64,000 nt of DNA from assembly GCF_019575955.1 (NCBI RefSeq), contig NZ_CP080575.1:992001-1056000 (forward strand), written 5' to 3'. This DNA is from Nesterenkonia pannonica. Lineage in GTDB: Bacteria > Actinomycetota > Actinomycetes > Actinomycetales > Micrococcaceae. Positions 53,681-62,144 of this stretch are shown one piece after another. The notes below the pieces were generated by a model. It saw nothing but the letters and a program-made list of their open reading frames with translations, did not search any database and was not told the DNA's origin. Position numbers and translations under genes: made by a program. The first letter of the stretch is position 1. The number at the start of each line of letters is the position of its first letter.

Positions 53681-54012
53681 AGAGTTCTCCTGATGCGAAT
53701 CGGTGCATTCAACGTCACTGCACCACCACACACCCGCAGGCTTGGAGGAAGCTCCAGATCAGTCCGAGCCGTTTGATGGGAGCCCTCCGGGCGGTTCGCG
53801 TACTTCAGAAGCTGGAACCGGCCGCGGGCGGGCTTGTGCACGGTCTCGGGGTGGTCTTCGACCAGCTTCCAGACGATCCCGTTCGCGGTCTTGGGATGGA
53901 TGTCCGGGTCCTCCGCCTGGATCGCGCGAAGCAGATCGGCCCACTGCATCCCGTCGGGATGGCGCTCCAGCTCATCGAAGACGATCTTGGTCACCCGCGC
54001 GCGGACGCTCAC
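53677..54012 (-). CDS. Small winged-helix-like protein of unknown function
   Basis: Intact, 111 residues, GTG start. SVRARVTKIVFDELERHPDG, MQWADLLRAIQAEDPDIHPK and TANGIVWKLVEDHPETVHKP look like a winged-helix (HARE/RPB-type) fold for protein or DNA contact. It overlaps the AKR gene start by a few bases and lies six bases from the Tudor-like gene, so it is part of a small minus-strand operon. Function not assigned. Confidence 0.65.
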   Translation of the reverse strand: MSVRARVTKIVFDELERHPDGMQWADLLRAIQAEDPDIHPKTANGIVWKLVEDHPETVHKPARGRFQLLKYANRPEGSHQTARTDLELPPSLRVCGGAVTLNAPIRIRRTL

Positions 54013-54017
54013 CGGCT

Positions 54018-54218
54018 TCAGCCTTCCAGGGCCTTCTCATGGTGCGACGCCTGCTTGCCGGTCTTCTCCGACTCCACGATGTACACGGGATCGTCAGCTG
54101 AGGAACGGAACGTCTGATCGGCGAACGTGAGATCCTCAGTGTGCTTGGAGACGACGGTTCCGCAGGTCGTTCCCTGGCTGGTGCTCCAGCTGACCCTCTG
54201 GCCCTTCTTGAATGACAT
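54018..54218 (-). CDS. DUF2945/hypervirulence-associated TUDOR-domain protein
   Basis: Intact, 66 residues: MSFKKGQRVSWSTSQGTTCG, then TVVSKHTEDLTFADQTFRSS and DDPVYIVESEKTGKQASHHE. The whole protein is the small beta-barrel known as the HVA1 TUDOR domain. Common in soil bacteria beside other small stress proteins; ligand unknown. Confidence 0.8.
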   Translation of the reverse strand: MSFKKGQRVSWSTSQGTTCGTVVSKHTEDLTFADQTFRSSADDPVYIVESEKTGKQASHHEKALEG

Positions 54219-54250
54219 CGATGAGCCCTTCTGCTCGTGCGCGCGGCTGC

Positions 54251-54571
54251 TTACAGGTTCTTGAACTTCTCGCGGCTGACCCACTCCCGGCCTGGGTCTC
54301 CGCCCCAGGCGTCCCACGCCACGCGACCCGGGGTGGGGTAGCCCTGCTCGCCCTGGTTGAAGCCCTCAGCGTCGCTGTCCACGGCGTGGCGCTTGAAGTA
54401 CTGCTGCATCTTCTTGATGTCGCCCTCGGGCACGGGCTCACGCTCGGCCAGCTGCTGGGCGCGCTTATGGCCCGTGTCGGTGAAGCCTGAGCCAGCCTTG
54501 CCGTCATTGATCCAGTCGACTGCGCGCTGCGCCGCGTGCGCGACGTCCTGAGGCGGTTGGTGTCCCGACAT
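54251..54571 (-). CDS. Small conserved protein of unknown function
   Basis: 106 residues: AVDWINDGKAGSGFTDTGHK, AQQLAEREPVPEGDIKKMQQ, YFKRHAVDSDAEGF and TPGRVAWDAWGGDPGREWVS. The last motif recurs in a widespread family of about 100-residue bacterial and phage proteins with no known role. The stop (TAA within GTAAGC, 54249-54254) may itself be a miscalled GCCGGC, so the true C-terminus may be longer. The longer frame start at 54721 is rejected because ATG 54569-54571 begins the conserved part. Confidence 0.6.
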   Translation of the reverse strand: MSGHQPPQDVAHAAQRAVDWINDGKAGSGFTDTGHKRAQQLAEREPVPEGDIKKMQQYFKRHAVDSDAEGFNQGEQGYPTPGRVAWDAWGGDPGREWVSREKFKNL

Positions 54572-54629
54572 GGGCTCAGTCTGCCAGATCACACTGAAGC
54601 ACCGCCTGAGAGGAGTACACTCAGGGCAG

Positions 54630-54765
54630 CGAGGGAGTATCCCCGACGCGCTGCGGACGACAGCACGCGGATGCCATTCATCCGCCGGGCGCAGCGGCTT
54701 ACTCGGCTCAGGCCAGAGCACGGTGGAGAGACTCGCGACGATGCTCGGCGTCGTCGTGACCTCGA
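54630..54765 (+). ncRNA. Probable yybP-ykoY (Mn2+) riboswitch upstream of terC
   Basis: The 205-base leader before a TerC-family gene has the two hallmarks of this riboswitch: a GGGAGTA loop near 54631 and a GGAGAGAC loop near 54724, each with GC-rich stems around it (for example GACGATG...CGTCGTC just after). TerC/Alx and other Mn exporters are the standard genes under it. GCTTAC at 54697-54702 likely stands for GCCGGC and disturbs one stem. Boundaries are approximate. Confidence 0.6.
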
Positions 54766-54777
54766 AAGGCGTACTCC

Positions 54778-55835
54778 ATGGACATCCCGATCTGGGTATG
54801 GCTCCTCACCGGCACTGCTGTTGTCGGCCTGCTGATCTTCGACTTCTTCGCCCACGTGCGGCACTCCCACGAGCCGACGCTTCGTGAGGCGGCGATATGG
54901 AGCGGCGTCTACATCGGACTGGGCGTGCTCTTCGGCGTGCTGCTCATCCCGCTCCTGGGCCCCGACGCGGCAGCCACCTACTACGCCAGCTACATCACGG
55001 AGAAGGCGCTGTCGGTGGACAACCTCTTCGTGTTCCTCGTCATCATCTCCACCTTCAACGTGCCCTGCAGGCTCCAGCAGCGAGTGCTGCTGTTCGGCAT
55101 CATCCTGGCGCTGATCGTCAGGAGCGTCTTCATCCTGCTGGGGCGGGACTGATCGAGGCGTTCAGCGGCGTCTTCTACCTCTTCGGGGCAGTGCTCATCG
55201 TGACCGCAGCGAACATGCTGCGGCGGGAGGTCGGCCCCAAGTCCTCCCACGCCCCACCGAGCGAGAGGGCTGCGGTCAGGGCTCTGCGCCGCTGGGTGCC
55301 GATGACGGATCGCTTCGATGAGCACCGGCTGACCGTCCGCGAGGCCGGTAAGAGGGTCGCCACCCCGATGCTGATCGTCATGCTGGCCATCGGCGGCACT
55401 GATCTGCTCTTCGCCTTCGACTCGATCCCGGCGATCTATGGACTCACCCAGGAGCCCTTCATCGTCTTCGCCGCCACGGCGTTCTCACTGATGGGCCTGC
55501 GCCAGCTGTACTTCCTCATCGACGGGCTGGTGCAGCGTCTGGTCTTCCTCTCCTACGGGCTCACCGCCATCCTGGGCTTCATCGGTGTGAAGCTGGTGCT
55601 GCACGCGCTGGGGGAGAACACCCTTTCCTTCATCAACGGCGGTCAGCATGTGCCCGTCCCGCAGGTGAGCACGACGATGTCCCTGGTGGTCATCGTCGGG
55701 GTGCTGATCGTGACGATGGCCGCATCGATCGTCGCCACTCGTTGGATGCCCCACGGTGGCAGAATGAGGGAGGCACAGGATTCGACACCGATGCGCCTGC
55801 GCGCTCCTGTGACAGCGCCGCAGGCCACAGCTTGA
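54778..55835 (+). CDS. TerC-family membrane protein, one frame break
   Basis: Integral membrane protein of about 352 residues with eight or nine helices. SYITEKALSVDNLFVFLVII, LFGIILALIVRSVFILLG, IGGTDLLFAFDSIPAIYGLT and LRQLYFLIDGLVQRLVFLSY are the TerC/Alx signatures, including acidic residues in helices that bind metal. Family members export Mn and assist metal loading of secreted proteins. The frame breaks near 55146. The riboswitch upstream supports Mn control. Confidence 0.9.
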
Positions 55836-55845
55836 GGAGAGAGAC

Positions 55846-56885
55846 ATGAAGGCACTCCGCTACGTCGCCGTCGGCCAGGCCCCTGAGATCCATGAGGTGC
55901 CCACGCCTGATCCCGGGCCGGGGAGGTGCGCGTGCGCATCACCGCCGCCGGAGCCTGCCACCCGACAGCTTCGTCATGAGCCTCACCGAGGAGCAGTACC
56001 AGGCGTTCGGGTACCCGCTGCCGATGACTCTCGGCCACGAAGGTGTGGGCGTGGTGGACGCGCTGGGCGAGGGCACCACGGGCGTTCAGGTCGGCGAGTC
56101 CGTGGCCGTCTACGGACCCCGCGGCTGCGGCCGCTGCCATGCGTGCGCTGAGGGCCAGGAGAACTACTGCCCCCATGCGGCCGGTATGGGCATTGTGCCC
56201 CGGGCCTGGGTGTGGACGGCTCAATGGCTGAGTACATGATCGTCTCCGATCCGCGTCTGCTCATGCCCCTGGGCGATCTCGATCCCGTCCAGAGCGTCGC
56301 GCTGACTGACGCCGGACTGACTCCATACCACGCGATCAAGGGGTCGCTGGATCTGCTCGTTCCAGGCAGCGTTGCTGTGGTCATCGGGGTCGGCGGGCTC
56401 GGGCACATCGCCGTGCAGCTGCTGCGTCGCCTGACCTCGGCCACTGTGGTGGCGTTGGACGTCACCGAGAGCAAGCTGGAGTTCGCCCGAGAGGTCGGGG
56501 CGCACTACGCCTACCTCTCCGACGAGAACGCTGCGGAGGCGCTGCGGCGCGACGTCACCAGTGAGCCCGTGACCGCAGTCTTCGACTTCGTCACCAATGA
56601 GCCGGTCATGAAGATCGTCGATGCCGTGAGCGGACCGCGGACTGACATTGTGCTGGTCGGCGCTTACGCCGTCACCCGCCCGGTCGGCCTGCTCGGCCAG
56701 CCCTTCGGCTCACGCCTGCGCGCACCGTACTGGGGCTCGCGTCCTGAGCTGATGGAAGTCATCGAACTGGCTCGACCGGCCAGCTGACCGTCGACACCGA
56801 ACAGTTCAGTCTCGACGACGCCCCGGAGGCCTACCGCAAACTCCACGACGGTGAGCTGCGCGGCCGGGCGGTCATCGTTCCGTGA
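55846..56885 (+). CDS. Zinc-dependent NAD alcohol dehydrogenase (MDR), frame broken
   Basis: Medium-chain dehydrogenase, about 347 residues. Catalytic zinc Cys region near residue 40 (AGACH after correction), TLGHEGVGVVDALGEGTTGV, structural zinc Cys in RGCGRCHACAEGQENYC, nucleotide-binding VVIGVGGLGHIAVQLL and C-terminal YRKLHDGELRGRAVIVP. Breaks near 55920, 55955, 56200 and 56780; GCTTAC at 56662 is GCCGGC. It follows terC by 10 bases, possibly in one transcript. The physiological alcohol is unknown. Confidence 0.88.
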
Positions 56886-57025
56886 ACAGAAAGCGGCCGA
56901 GGTCCAAGGGTGTGCCCGTGAGAGTGCTGAGGTACGCCCTATGGGCCGCAGCCGTCGCCGCTGCGGTGACGCTCGCGCTCGTGATCTACGGGTTCGGCTA
57001 CTCGTACTCCATGCGGGACTTCTAA
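56882..57025 (+). CDS. Possible 47-residue single-helix membrane protein
   Basis: GTG at 56882 overlaps the dehydrogenase stop. Encodes MNRKRPRSKGVPVRVLRYAL, a hydrophobic helix (AAAVAAAVTLALVIYGFGYS) and a short end. The basic start and the helix look like a real small membrane protein. Its last bases overlap the stop of the minus-strand gene ending at 57022. Confidence 0.45.
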   Translation: MNRKRPRSKGVPVRVLRYALWAAAVAAAVTLALVIYGFGYSYSMRDF

Positions 57026-57227
57026 TCCAGGCCGTGCCTCGCCTCACCGGAAGGCTCTGGCGGAGGGGCGCTCTCGCTGTCGGCGTCCCCAGCCACTGAG
57101 ACCGTCCCGGTGATGACTGCCTGGTCGGTCCACTGAGAGTGCGTGGAGCCACCGCCTGGAGGGTCATCAGGCCTACCAGCGCGCATGCAGCGGCCGCAGC
57201 GGTGTGCGGGCGCAGGCAGCGGCTCAC
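57022..57227 (-). CDS. Small exported SipW-type substrate, one frame break
   Basis: About 68 residues. GTG at 57225-57227 overlaps the stop of the LAXTG gene. Hydrophobic export signal (AAAAACALVGLMTLQA), then after a break near 57160 the motif SQWTDQAVITGTVSVAG. The same pattern, SQWTSQDSIRGDVSVG, follows the signal of the TasA-like protein at 58568-59113, so both are probably cut by the signal peptidase at 58124. The short acidic C-terminus suggests a truncated or minor substrate. Confidence 0.55.
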
Positions 57228-58059
57228 AGCGCACCCCCATGTCTGCGGTGCCGACTCTTCGCCATGATGCCCGCCGCGGTGAGAAGCGCACTGAGGGCGA
57301 GCAGGAGCGCCGGAGCAGACCCTGTGTCGGCGAGGCCCAGGCTCGGGGTTCCGCGTCCGCCTGATGCCGCGTCATGCCCATCAGAGTCGTGTTCTGACGT
57401 GGGACTCTGCTCCGGGGCGGAGCCCGCTCCTCCTGAAGCAGCGCAGGGGGTGCGGCGTGGTCTCCGTCCTCGGAGGCTTTGGCACCGCCGCGGCTCGGTT
57501 CGGCGGGAGTGTTCGGGCAGTTCACGGGCTGCGTGCTCTCCGGGGCACTCGGGAGGGGCTGCCCGCTGTGGCACCGAACTCCACCTCGAAGGACGACGAA
57601 ATCCCCTGAGCGGTCTCCGGGGCACCGGGGGAAGGGACGCCACGAAGCCGACATCCCAGACCTCTCCGGATTGGAGGGTGTGCGTGAGGCACTGGTCCGA
57701 CCTGAAGTCTGCGCGCAGCGCATTCTCGCCGCAGCTTTCCTGGGCCGGCTGATGCCCGGCAGAATGTCGCGGAGAGCCTCGGCCCCGGCGGCCGCAGTTC
57801 GGGTATCCGGCCACGAGGACGTGATCGTGACATCCATCGGCCCCGGAGCTGTGTTCGTCACGGCAGCCCGGCCGGTGTCGAAGGTGCCGGGACCAGGCAG
57901 AGTGAGGTGCAGCGGCCCGTCCGGGTATGTCACTCTCAGCGATTCGTCGGTGTGAGAGGTGACCGTCTCCTGCGCGAATGCGGGGACGGAGGATGCGAAC
58001 ACGGCCGTCGCTGCGGCCAGCGTCACACAGGTGGTCCGCAGTCGGCGCGCCGCCGTCAC
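57224..58059 (-). CDS. LAXTG sortase-anchored surface protein, frame broken
   Basis: About 275 residues. N-terminal signal peptide ending VPAFA, then a beta-rich domain (SLRVTYPDGPLHLTLPGPGT, AAVTNTAPGPMDVTITSSW), a Pro/Ser/Gly-rich stalk, and a cell-wall sorting end: LADTG, a membrane helix and a basic tail (MAKSRHRRHG). LAXTG is the motif of actinobacterial class E sortases. Several frame breaks, near 57770, 57560 and 57470. GTG start at 58057-58059, after AGGAGC. Confidence 0.65.
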
Positions 58060-58123
58060 AGCTCCTGCTCCTCGGATGCCTCGGGAGCGCCTCGCCGAGG
58101 CAGCAGCAGCGCAGCGAGAATCA

Positions 58124-58571
58124 TTAGGCGCTTACGCTTACCACGAGAAGCCAGAGACTGGATCGGCTCCCGAACCACAGGACGAGCTGGCCGACCCAGG
58201 GGCTCTGAGCACCATCACTTCGGCGGTGCGGGCCGCATACTTCACCGCGTCGGCAGTGGGGTTGTCGTCCCCTGCATCTCGATCAGCCGCTCGCCGGAGG
58301 GCCCGGGCTCGTTGGAGATGACGCGGTGTGTGACGAGGTGCCCGTCCGGGTGGGTGATCGTGGCAATCTCACCCTCGTGAGCTTCAGAGGCATCCACGGT
58401 TCGATTGAGCAGCAGGTCCCCAACGCTCAGCTCAGGCTCCATGGAGCTGGACTGCACGGCGCGTAGCTGAACAAGATCCAACTGAGCGCTCAGGGCCAGT
58501 GCGACGAGGAGCACCACAGCCAGTCCGATGAGCCCTGAGAGCGCCGCGCGTGCCTGACGCGCCCCGCTCAT
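58124..58571 (-). CDS. SipW-type signal peptidase I, one or two frame breaks
   Basis: About 150 residues. One N-terminal helix, the catalytic Ser in SSSMEPELSVGDLLLNR and the second box THPDGHLVTHRVISNEPGP; after a break near 58262, NPTADAVKYAARTAEVMVL and a C-terminal helix. The Ser-His arrangement is that of endoplasmic/SipW-type peptidases rather than the usual Ser-Lys type. GCTTAC at 58130 and 58136 both stand for GCCGGC; corrected, the frame ends AGAGA with TAA at 58124. It overlaps the TasA-like gene. Confidence 0.75.
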
Positions 58572-59113
58572 CCGCTCGGAGCGGTGTCAGCATCGATCAC
58601 CTGGGTGCCGGTGAACGTGAAGGTGAGTCCTTCGAAGGTCCTGCCCATGGCTTCAGCGGACGAATCCACTTCTGCGGTGATCGCAACGGCTACGAATTCT
58701 CCCACGTCCATCGAAAGAATTTCGTCGGCTCCGAAGGTCTGACGTGAGTCTCCGCTGAGGTAAGCAGCGTTGTCGTCGTAGATTGTGACGTCAAAATCGA
58801 CTTCCTTCGGGATCGCCTCAGTGGTGAGCCGGACGTCCGCCTGCGTCGTCGAATTGTTCGACAGCGTGTGGAGCGAGACCTGCGGTTCGCCCGGTACAAG
58901 CTGCTCGAATGCAAGGTCCTCCTCGCTGATCACTAGCGAGAAGGAGCCCACGGAGACGTCACCGCGGATACTGTCCTGGCTCGTCCACTGCGAGGCTGTG
59001 AGAGATGCCGCCGCTCCGAGGACTCCCACGGCAAGGAGCGCGCCGCCGCCTTTTATAAAACGTTTTCTCGTGCGCGACGGAGAAGCATTGAGGTCAAAGT
59101 GCTGGCCTTTCAC
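58568..59113 (-). CDS. TasA/CalY-like exported protein
   Basis: 181 residues, intact apart from GTAAGC at 58760 (GCCGGC). Basic N-terminus (SRTRKRFIKGG), hydrophobic export helix, cleavage region LTASQWTSQ, then a beta-sandwich domain (GDVSVGSFSLVISEEDLAFE, VSLHTLSNNSTTQADVRLTT, FDVTIYDDNAAYLSG). This is the camelysin/TasA family, whose members form biofilm fibres in Bacillus. First gene of a four-gene operon with its peptidase. GTG start at 59111-59113. Confidence 0.78.
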   Translation of the reverse strand: MKGQHFDLNASPSRTRKRFIKGGGALLAVGVLGAAASLTASQWTSQDSIRGDVSVGSFSLVISEEDLAFEQLVPGEPQVSLHTLSNNSTTQADVRLTTEAIPKEVDFDVTIYDDNAAYLSGDSRQTFGADEILSMDVGEFVAVAITAEVDSSAEAMGRTFEGLTFTFTGTQVIDADTAPSG

Positions 59114-59233
59114 AGTGCGAATGTGATGCAGGTCAAAGATGACCCTCGCTTAGTAAATAGTCAGCTTTCCAATCCGTCAAGTTGCCGCTCTCAGTGACAG
59201 TAAAACTGAATTCATACGAGACGTTGGGGGCAC

Positions 59234-59270
59234 AAAGAGGGGCTGAGCACAAAGTGCCCAGCCCCTCTTT
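59234..59270. terminator. Terminator between tmRNA and the upstream region
   Basis: AAAGAGGGGCTG pairs perfectly over 12 bases with CAGCCCCTCTTT, loop of 13. On the minus strand it directly follows the tmRNA 3' end and is followed by a short run of T. Confidence 0.85.
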
Positions 59271-59275
59271 CACTG

Positions 59276-59648
59276 TGGAGACGGCGGGAATCGAACCCGC
59301 GTCCGATCTGGCTTTGCATGGGCTTCTACGTGTGTAGTCAGCTCATCGCATCTCGACCTCAGGCGTCATACTGACAAGCGCCTGAGCAGGTCCAGCCGCA
59401 TAAATTGTCGGAATCGGACCCTGCGGCCAGGTCCTCATCCCAGTGGCTATCTAGCTGATGCCAGGCACTGAGTCGATAGCAAACTCAGGCTGACAGACTC
59501 GCGGTCGCTGCTGTTATGCAGCGAGGGCGAAGTCAGTGCGCTTAGATTCGGCACTTATTAGGTTGCACAAACGGTTTTAACGTGGTCGCTTGGCATCCAC
59601 GACACGCTTCCCCATGCTCAACTCAGATCGTCGAAACCGATCGTCCCC
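59276..59648 (-). ncRNA. ssrA: Transfer-messenger RNA
   Basis: The 3' end reads GGTTCGATTCCCGCC (T-arm) then GTCTCCA on the minus strand; the 5' end reads GGGGACGATCGGTTTCGACG. The tag frame (59514-59552) encodes AESKRTDFALAA and a stop, with the resume codon GCC. Length 373 bases, normal. Works with SmpB. The tag is of the Micrococcaceae type. Confidence 0.97.
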
Positions 59649-59689
59649 ATATGCTGTTGCCAAACTGGCCCCGGTTCCCGGAGACCGTC

Positions 59690-59719
59690 ACTATAGGATA
59701 ACCGCGAATCCGCGTGCAA
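59690..59719 (-). promoter_or_regulatory. Promoter of ssrA
   Basis: On the minus strand TTGCAC (-35) and TATAGT (-10) are separated by 18 bases. Transcription would start about 35 bases before the mature tmRNA end, leaving a leader for RNase P. Confidence 0.65.
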
Positions 59720-59745
59720 CATTCCCGCTTACCGCTAAGCGGTGA

Positions 59746-60084
59746 TCAGGACCCCAGCATCGCCGCTCCCAGTCCGGCCCCAGCATGGGCGGCCCACATG
59801 CCTACAGCCGCCCAGCGTCGCCCGTCCAGCCACAGCAGCGCCGACCGCAGGGACACCGTCGCGAATGTCGTCAGAGCGCTGAAGACGCCCACTGCGAGCA
59901 CCGTCGCCAGCTGCTCGTCCAGCCCGCTCCCGGAGACCAGCAGCCCGTACAGGATCCCCGCGCCGAAGCAGCCCAGAGCATTCGCTGCGAGCAGACCGGC
60001 GGGCAGGTACCGATCCAGCAGATAGCGGACGGCCGCGCCGAATGCGCCGCCCACAGCTATTCCCAGCACCACAGCAGCGGTCAT
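59746..60084 (-). CDS. crcB: Fluoride channel CrcB/Fluc, second subunit
   Basis: 112 residues, four helices: GIAVGGAFGAAVRYLLDRYL, AANALGCFGAGILYGLLVSG, VGVFSALTTFATVSLRSALL and a final helix. Fluc family exporters are dual-topology dimers; where two genes are adjacent they form the heterodimer. The start overlaps the stop of the partner gene (ATGA). Confidence 0.88.
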   Translation of the reverse strand: MTAAVVLGIAVGGAFGAAVRYLLDRYLPAGLLAANALGCFGAGILYGLLVSGSGLDEQLATVLAVGVFSALTTFATVSLRSALLWLDGRRWAAVGMWAAHAGAGLGAAMLGS

Positions 60085-60607
60085 TCGGAAGCCTCCCGAC
60101 GCGCATCATCATCCAGCTTCGGCGTCCCCTCGCGAGGGTCGATCACTTCGTTCTCATCAGTCGGCTCGGGGACGCTGTCGAAGATGGCTTGGCCTACGGT
60201 GATCCCGCACCCGGCGGCCGCCGTGCCGAACAGCATGGCGATGATGAGGTAGGCCATCATCTCCAGAGGGTCAGGGATCAGACTCGGGCCACCCTCAGCG
60301 AAGCTCCCGCCCAGGAGCGACGGGCCAGCCACCACCATGACCGCCGAGAGGGTCGTGAAGGATCCCAGAAGCCCCGTGCCGAGCACCGGCATCACCCAGT
60401 CTCCTGGGCGACGGACACGAATCATGCCCACCAGCAGGCCCAGTCCCGCCGAGCCTGCAATGTTCACGGCGAACGTCGTCCACGGAATCGCATCTCAGCC
60501 TCGCCGACCAGCTGCCCGGCAGCCAGTCGCAGCAGCGTTCCGGCTGCCCCAGCGGCCGCGACCGCCAGGACCAGGGCTGCAGTCCTCATCGCACCGCTTC
60601 GACTCAT
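60081..60607 (-). CDS. crcB: Fluoride channel CrcB/Fluc, first subunit, one frame break
   Basis: About 176 residues. VAAAGAAGTLLRLAAGQLVG, then FAVNIAGSAGLGLLVGMI (pore Asn), GLLGSFTTLSAVMVVAG (pore Phe-Thr-Thr) and a fourth helix, followed by an unusual 35-residue acidic tail (PEPTDENEVIDPREGTPKLD). Breaks near 60490. Start ATG at 60605-60607 overlaps the mntR stop, tying fluoride export to the metal operon. Confidence 0.85.
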
Positions 60608-61299
60608 GCGGCAGTGCTCACCCGCACAGCGTGGGCCACGTCGTGGAGAGCGAGAATCCGGATCCCGCTCCGCCCGCAAGCGTCACCTCACCATCGAGGG
60701 CCTCCAGCACCTGCACCGATGATCCGATCGTGACCTGCTGCTCGGCGAGGATCCGCAGGGCCTCGGGCACGGCGTCGTCGACCTGCTCCACCACGGCCTG
60801 CGTCCGGCCCGGCACCTGGCACAGGCGAGTCGTCGAGGGGTAGTGCATCTTGAGGTCCTTCGCGGGAATCGGATCGCCGTGTGGGTCCGAGGCAGGACGT
60901 CCGAGCCGCTCATCGAGCCTGTCCACAAATACTTCGGAGACGGCATGCTCCAGGCGCTCCGCCTCTTCGTGCACTTCGTCCCAGCCGTAGCCGAGCTCAT
61001 TGACCAGCCAGGTCTCGATGAGTCGGTGGCGCCGGACCATCGCCAGCGCCAGCCGGTGCCCCGCGTGGGTCAGGCGAATGGGGGCATACGGCTGATGGTC
61101 CACCAGGCCCAGCTCCGCCATCTTCTTGACCATGAGAGTCACTGACGGGTTGGAGACCCCGAGCTTCTTGGCCAGTGCGCTGGCAGTGACGGCAGCCCTC
61201 CCACTCGGCGATGCCGTAGATCGTCTTCGCGTAGTCCTCGACGCTCGTGGTGGCTGCGGGGGCATGCGTGGACTGTCCCTGGGCAGAGGTTCGCGGCAT
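60604..61299 (-). CDS. mntR: DtxR/MntR-family metal-dependent repressor, two frame breaks
   Basis: About 230 residues. Winged helix: SVEDYAKTIYGIAEWEG, LAKKLGVSNPSVTLMVKKMA, ELGLVDHQPYAPIRLTHAGH. Dimerisation/metal domain: WDEVHEEAERLEHAVSEVFV and a C-terminal FeoA/SH3-like part (IGSSVQVLEALDGEVTLAGG). Breaks near 61205 and 60655; the corrected C-terminus ends in STAA and overlaps crcB. It most likely controls the adjacent ABC transporter through the operator at 63862. Mn versus Fe specificity cannot be told here. Confidence 0.85.
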
Positions 61300-61309
61300 G
61301 ATGCCCAGT

Positions 61310-62144
61310 CTACGACGCCGGGGTCCGGCGGCTGCGGAGCCTGCGCACACTCGCCAGTCCGTAGGCGATGACGAACTGAGCGGAGGCGGCGAGCACGATC
61401 GAGGCGCCCGTGGCGACGTCCAGCCAGTAGCTCGCATACACACCCACCACCGCCGAGATGACGCCCACCGCCGTGGAGAGCATCAGCATGGTGGTGAACC
61501 GCCGGGCGACCAGGAAGCTCGCCGCCCCGGAATCACCAGCATCGCAACCACCAGAATCACCCCGAGCGTCTGCAGGGACGTCACCGCTGTCAGGGCCAGC
61601 AGCACCAGCAGGACCCCATGCAGGACCCCACCGGCAGGCCGACTGTCCGGGCGTAGGTCGGGTCGAAGGCCACCAGGGTGAAGTCGCGGCGCTTCAGGAG
61701 CAGCACCAGCACGGTCAGGGTCCCCAGTGCAGCGACTTGGTAGAGGTCGGTGCGGGACGTGCCCAGGACATTGCCGAAGAGGATGTGCTGCAAGTGGGTG
61801 GAGGTCGTCACCGTGGAGATCAGGACCAGGCTTATGGCGAAGAGCGAGGTGAACACCACGCCGATCGTTGCGTCCTGCTTCAGCCGAGTGGTTCGGCCCA
61901 GCGCACCGGTCAGCACCACCGCCAGCATCCCGAAGACGAAGGCGCCTGCCCCCAGGGGCACTCTGATGATGAAGGCGAGGACCACCCCAGGAAGGATCGA
62001 GTGAGCCACAGCCTCGCCGATGAGCGACCAGCCCATCAGTACCAGCCATGACGAAAGCATGCCGCAGACCGCGCAGGCGACGACGGCCACCAGCAGCGCA
62101 TTCTGCATGAAGGGGTACTGCAGAGGGGTGAGAATGGCCTCCAT
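61310..62144 (-). CDS. mntB: Metal ABC transporter permease (MntB/ZnuB family), frame broken
   Basis: About 282 residues, eight or nine helices. YPFMQNALLVAVVACAVCGM, WSLIGEAVAHSILPGVVLAF, RLKQDATIGVVFTSLFAISL and LQTLGVILVVAMLVIPGAAS are ABC-3 family signatures. Breaks near 61622 and 61528. It overlaps the ATPase stop and lies 10 bases before mntR. Confidence 0.88.
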
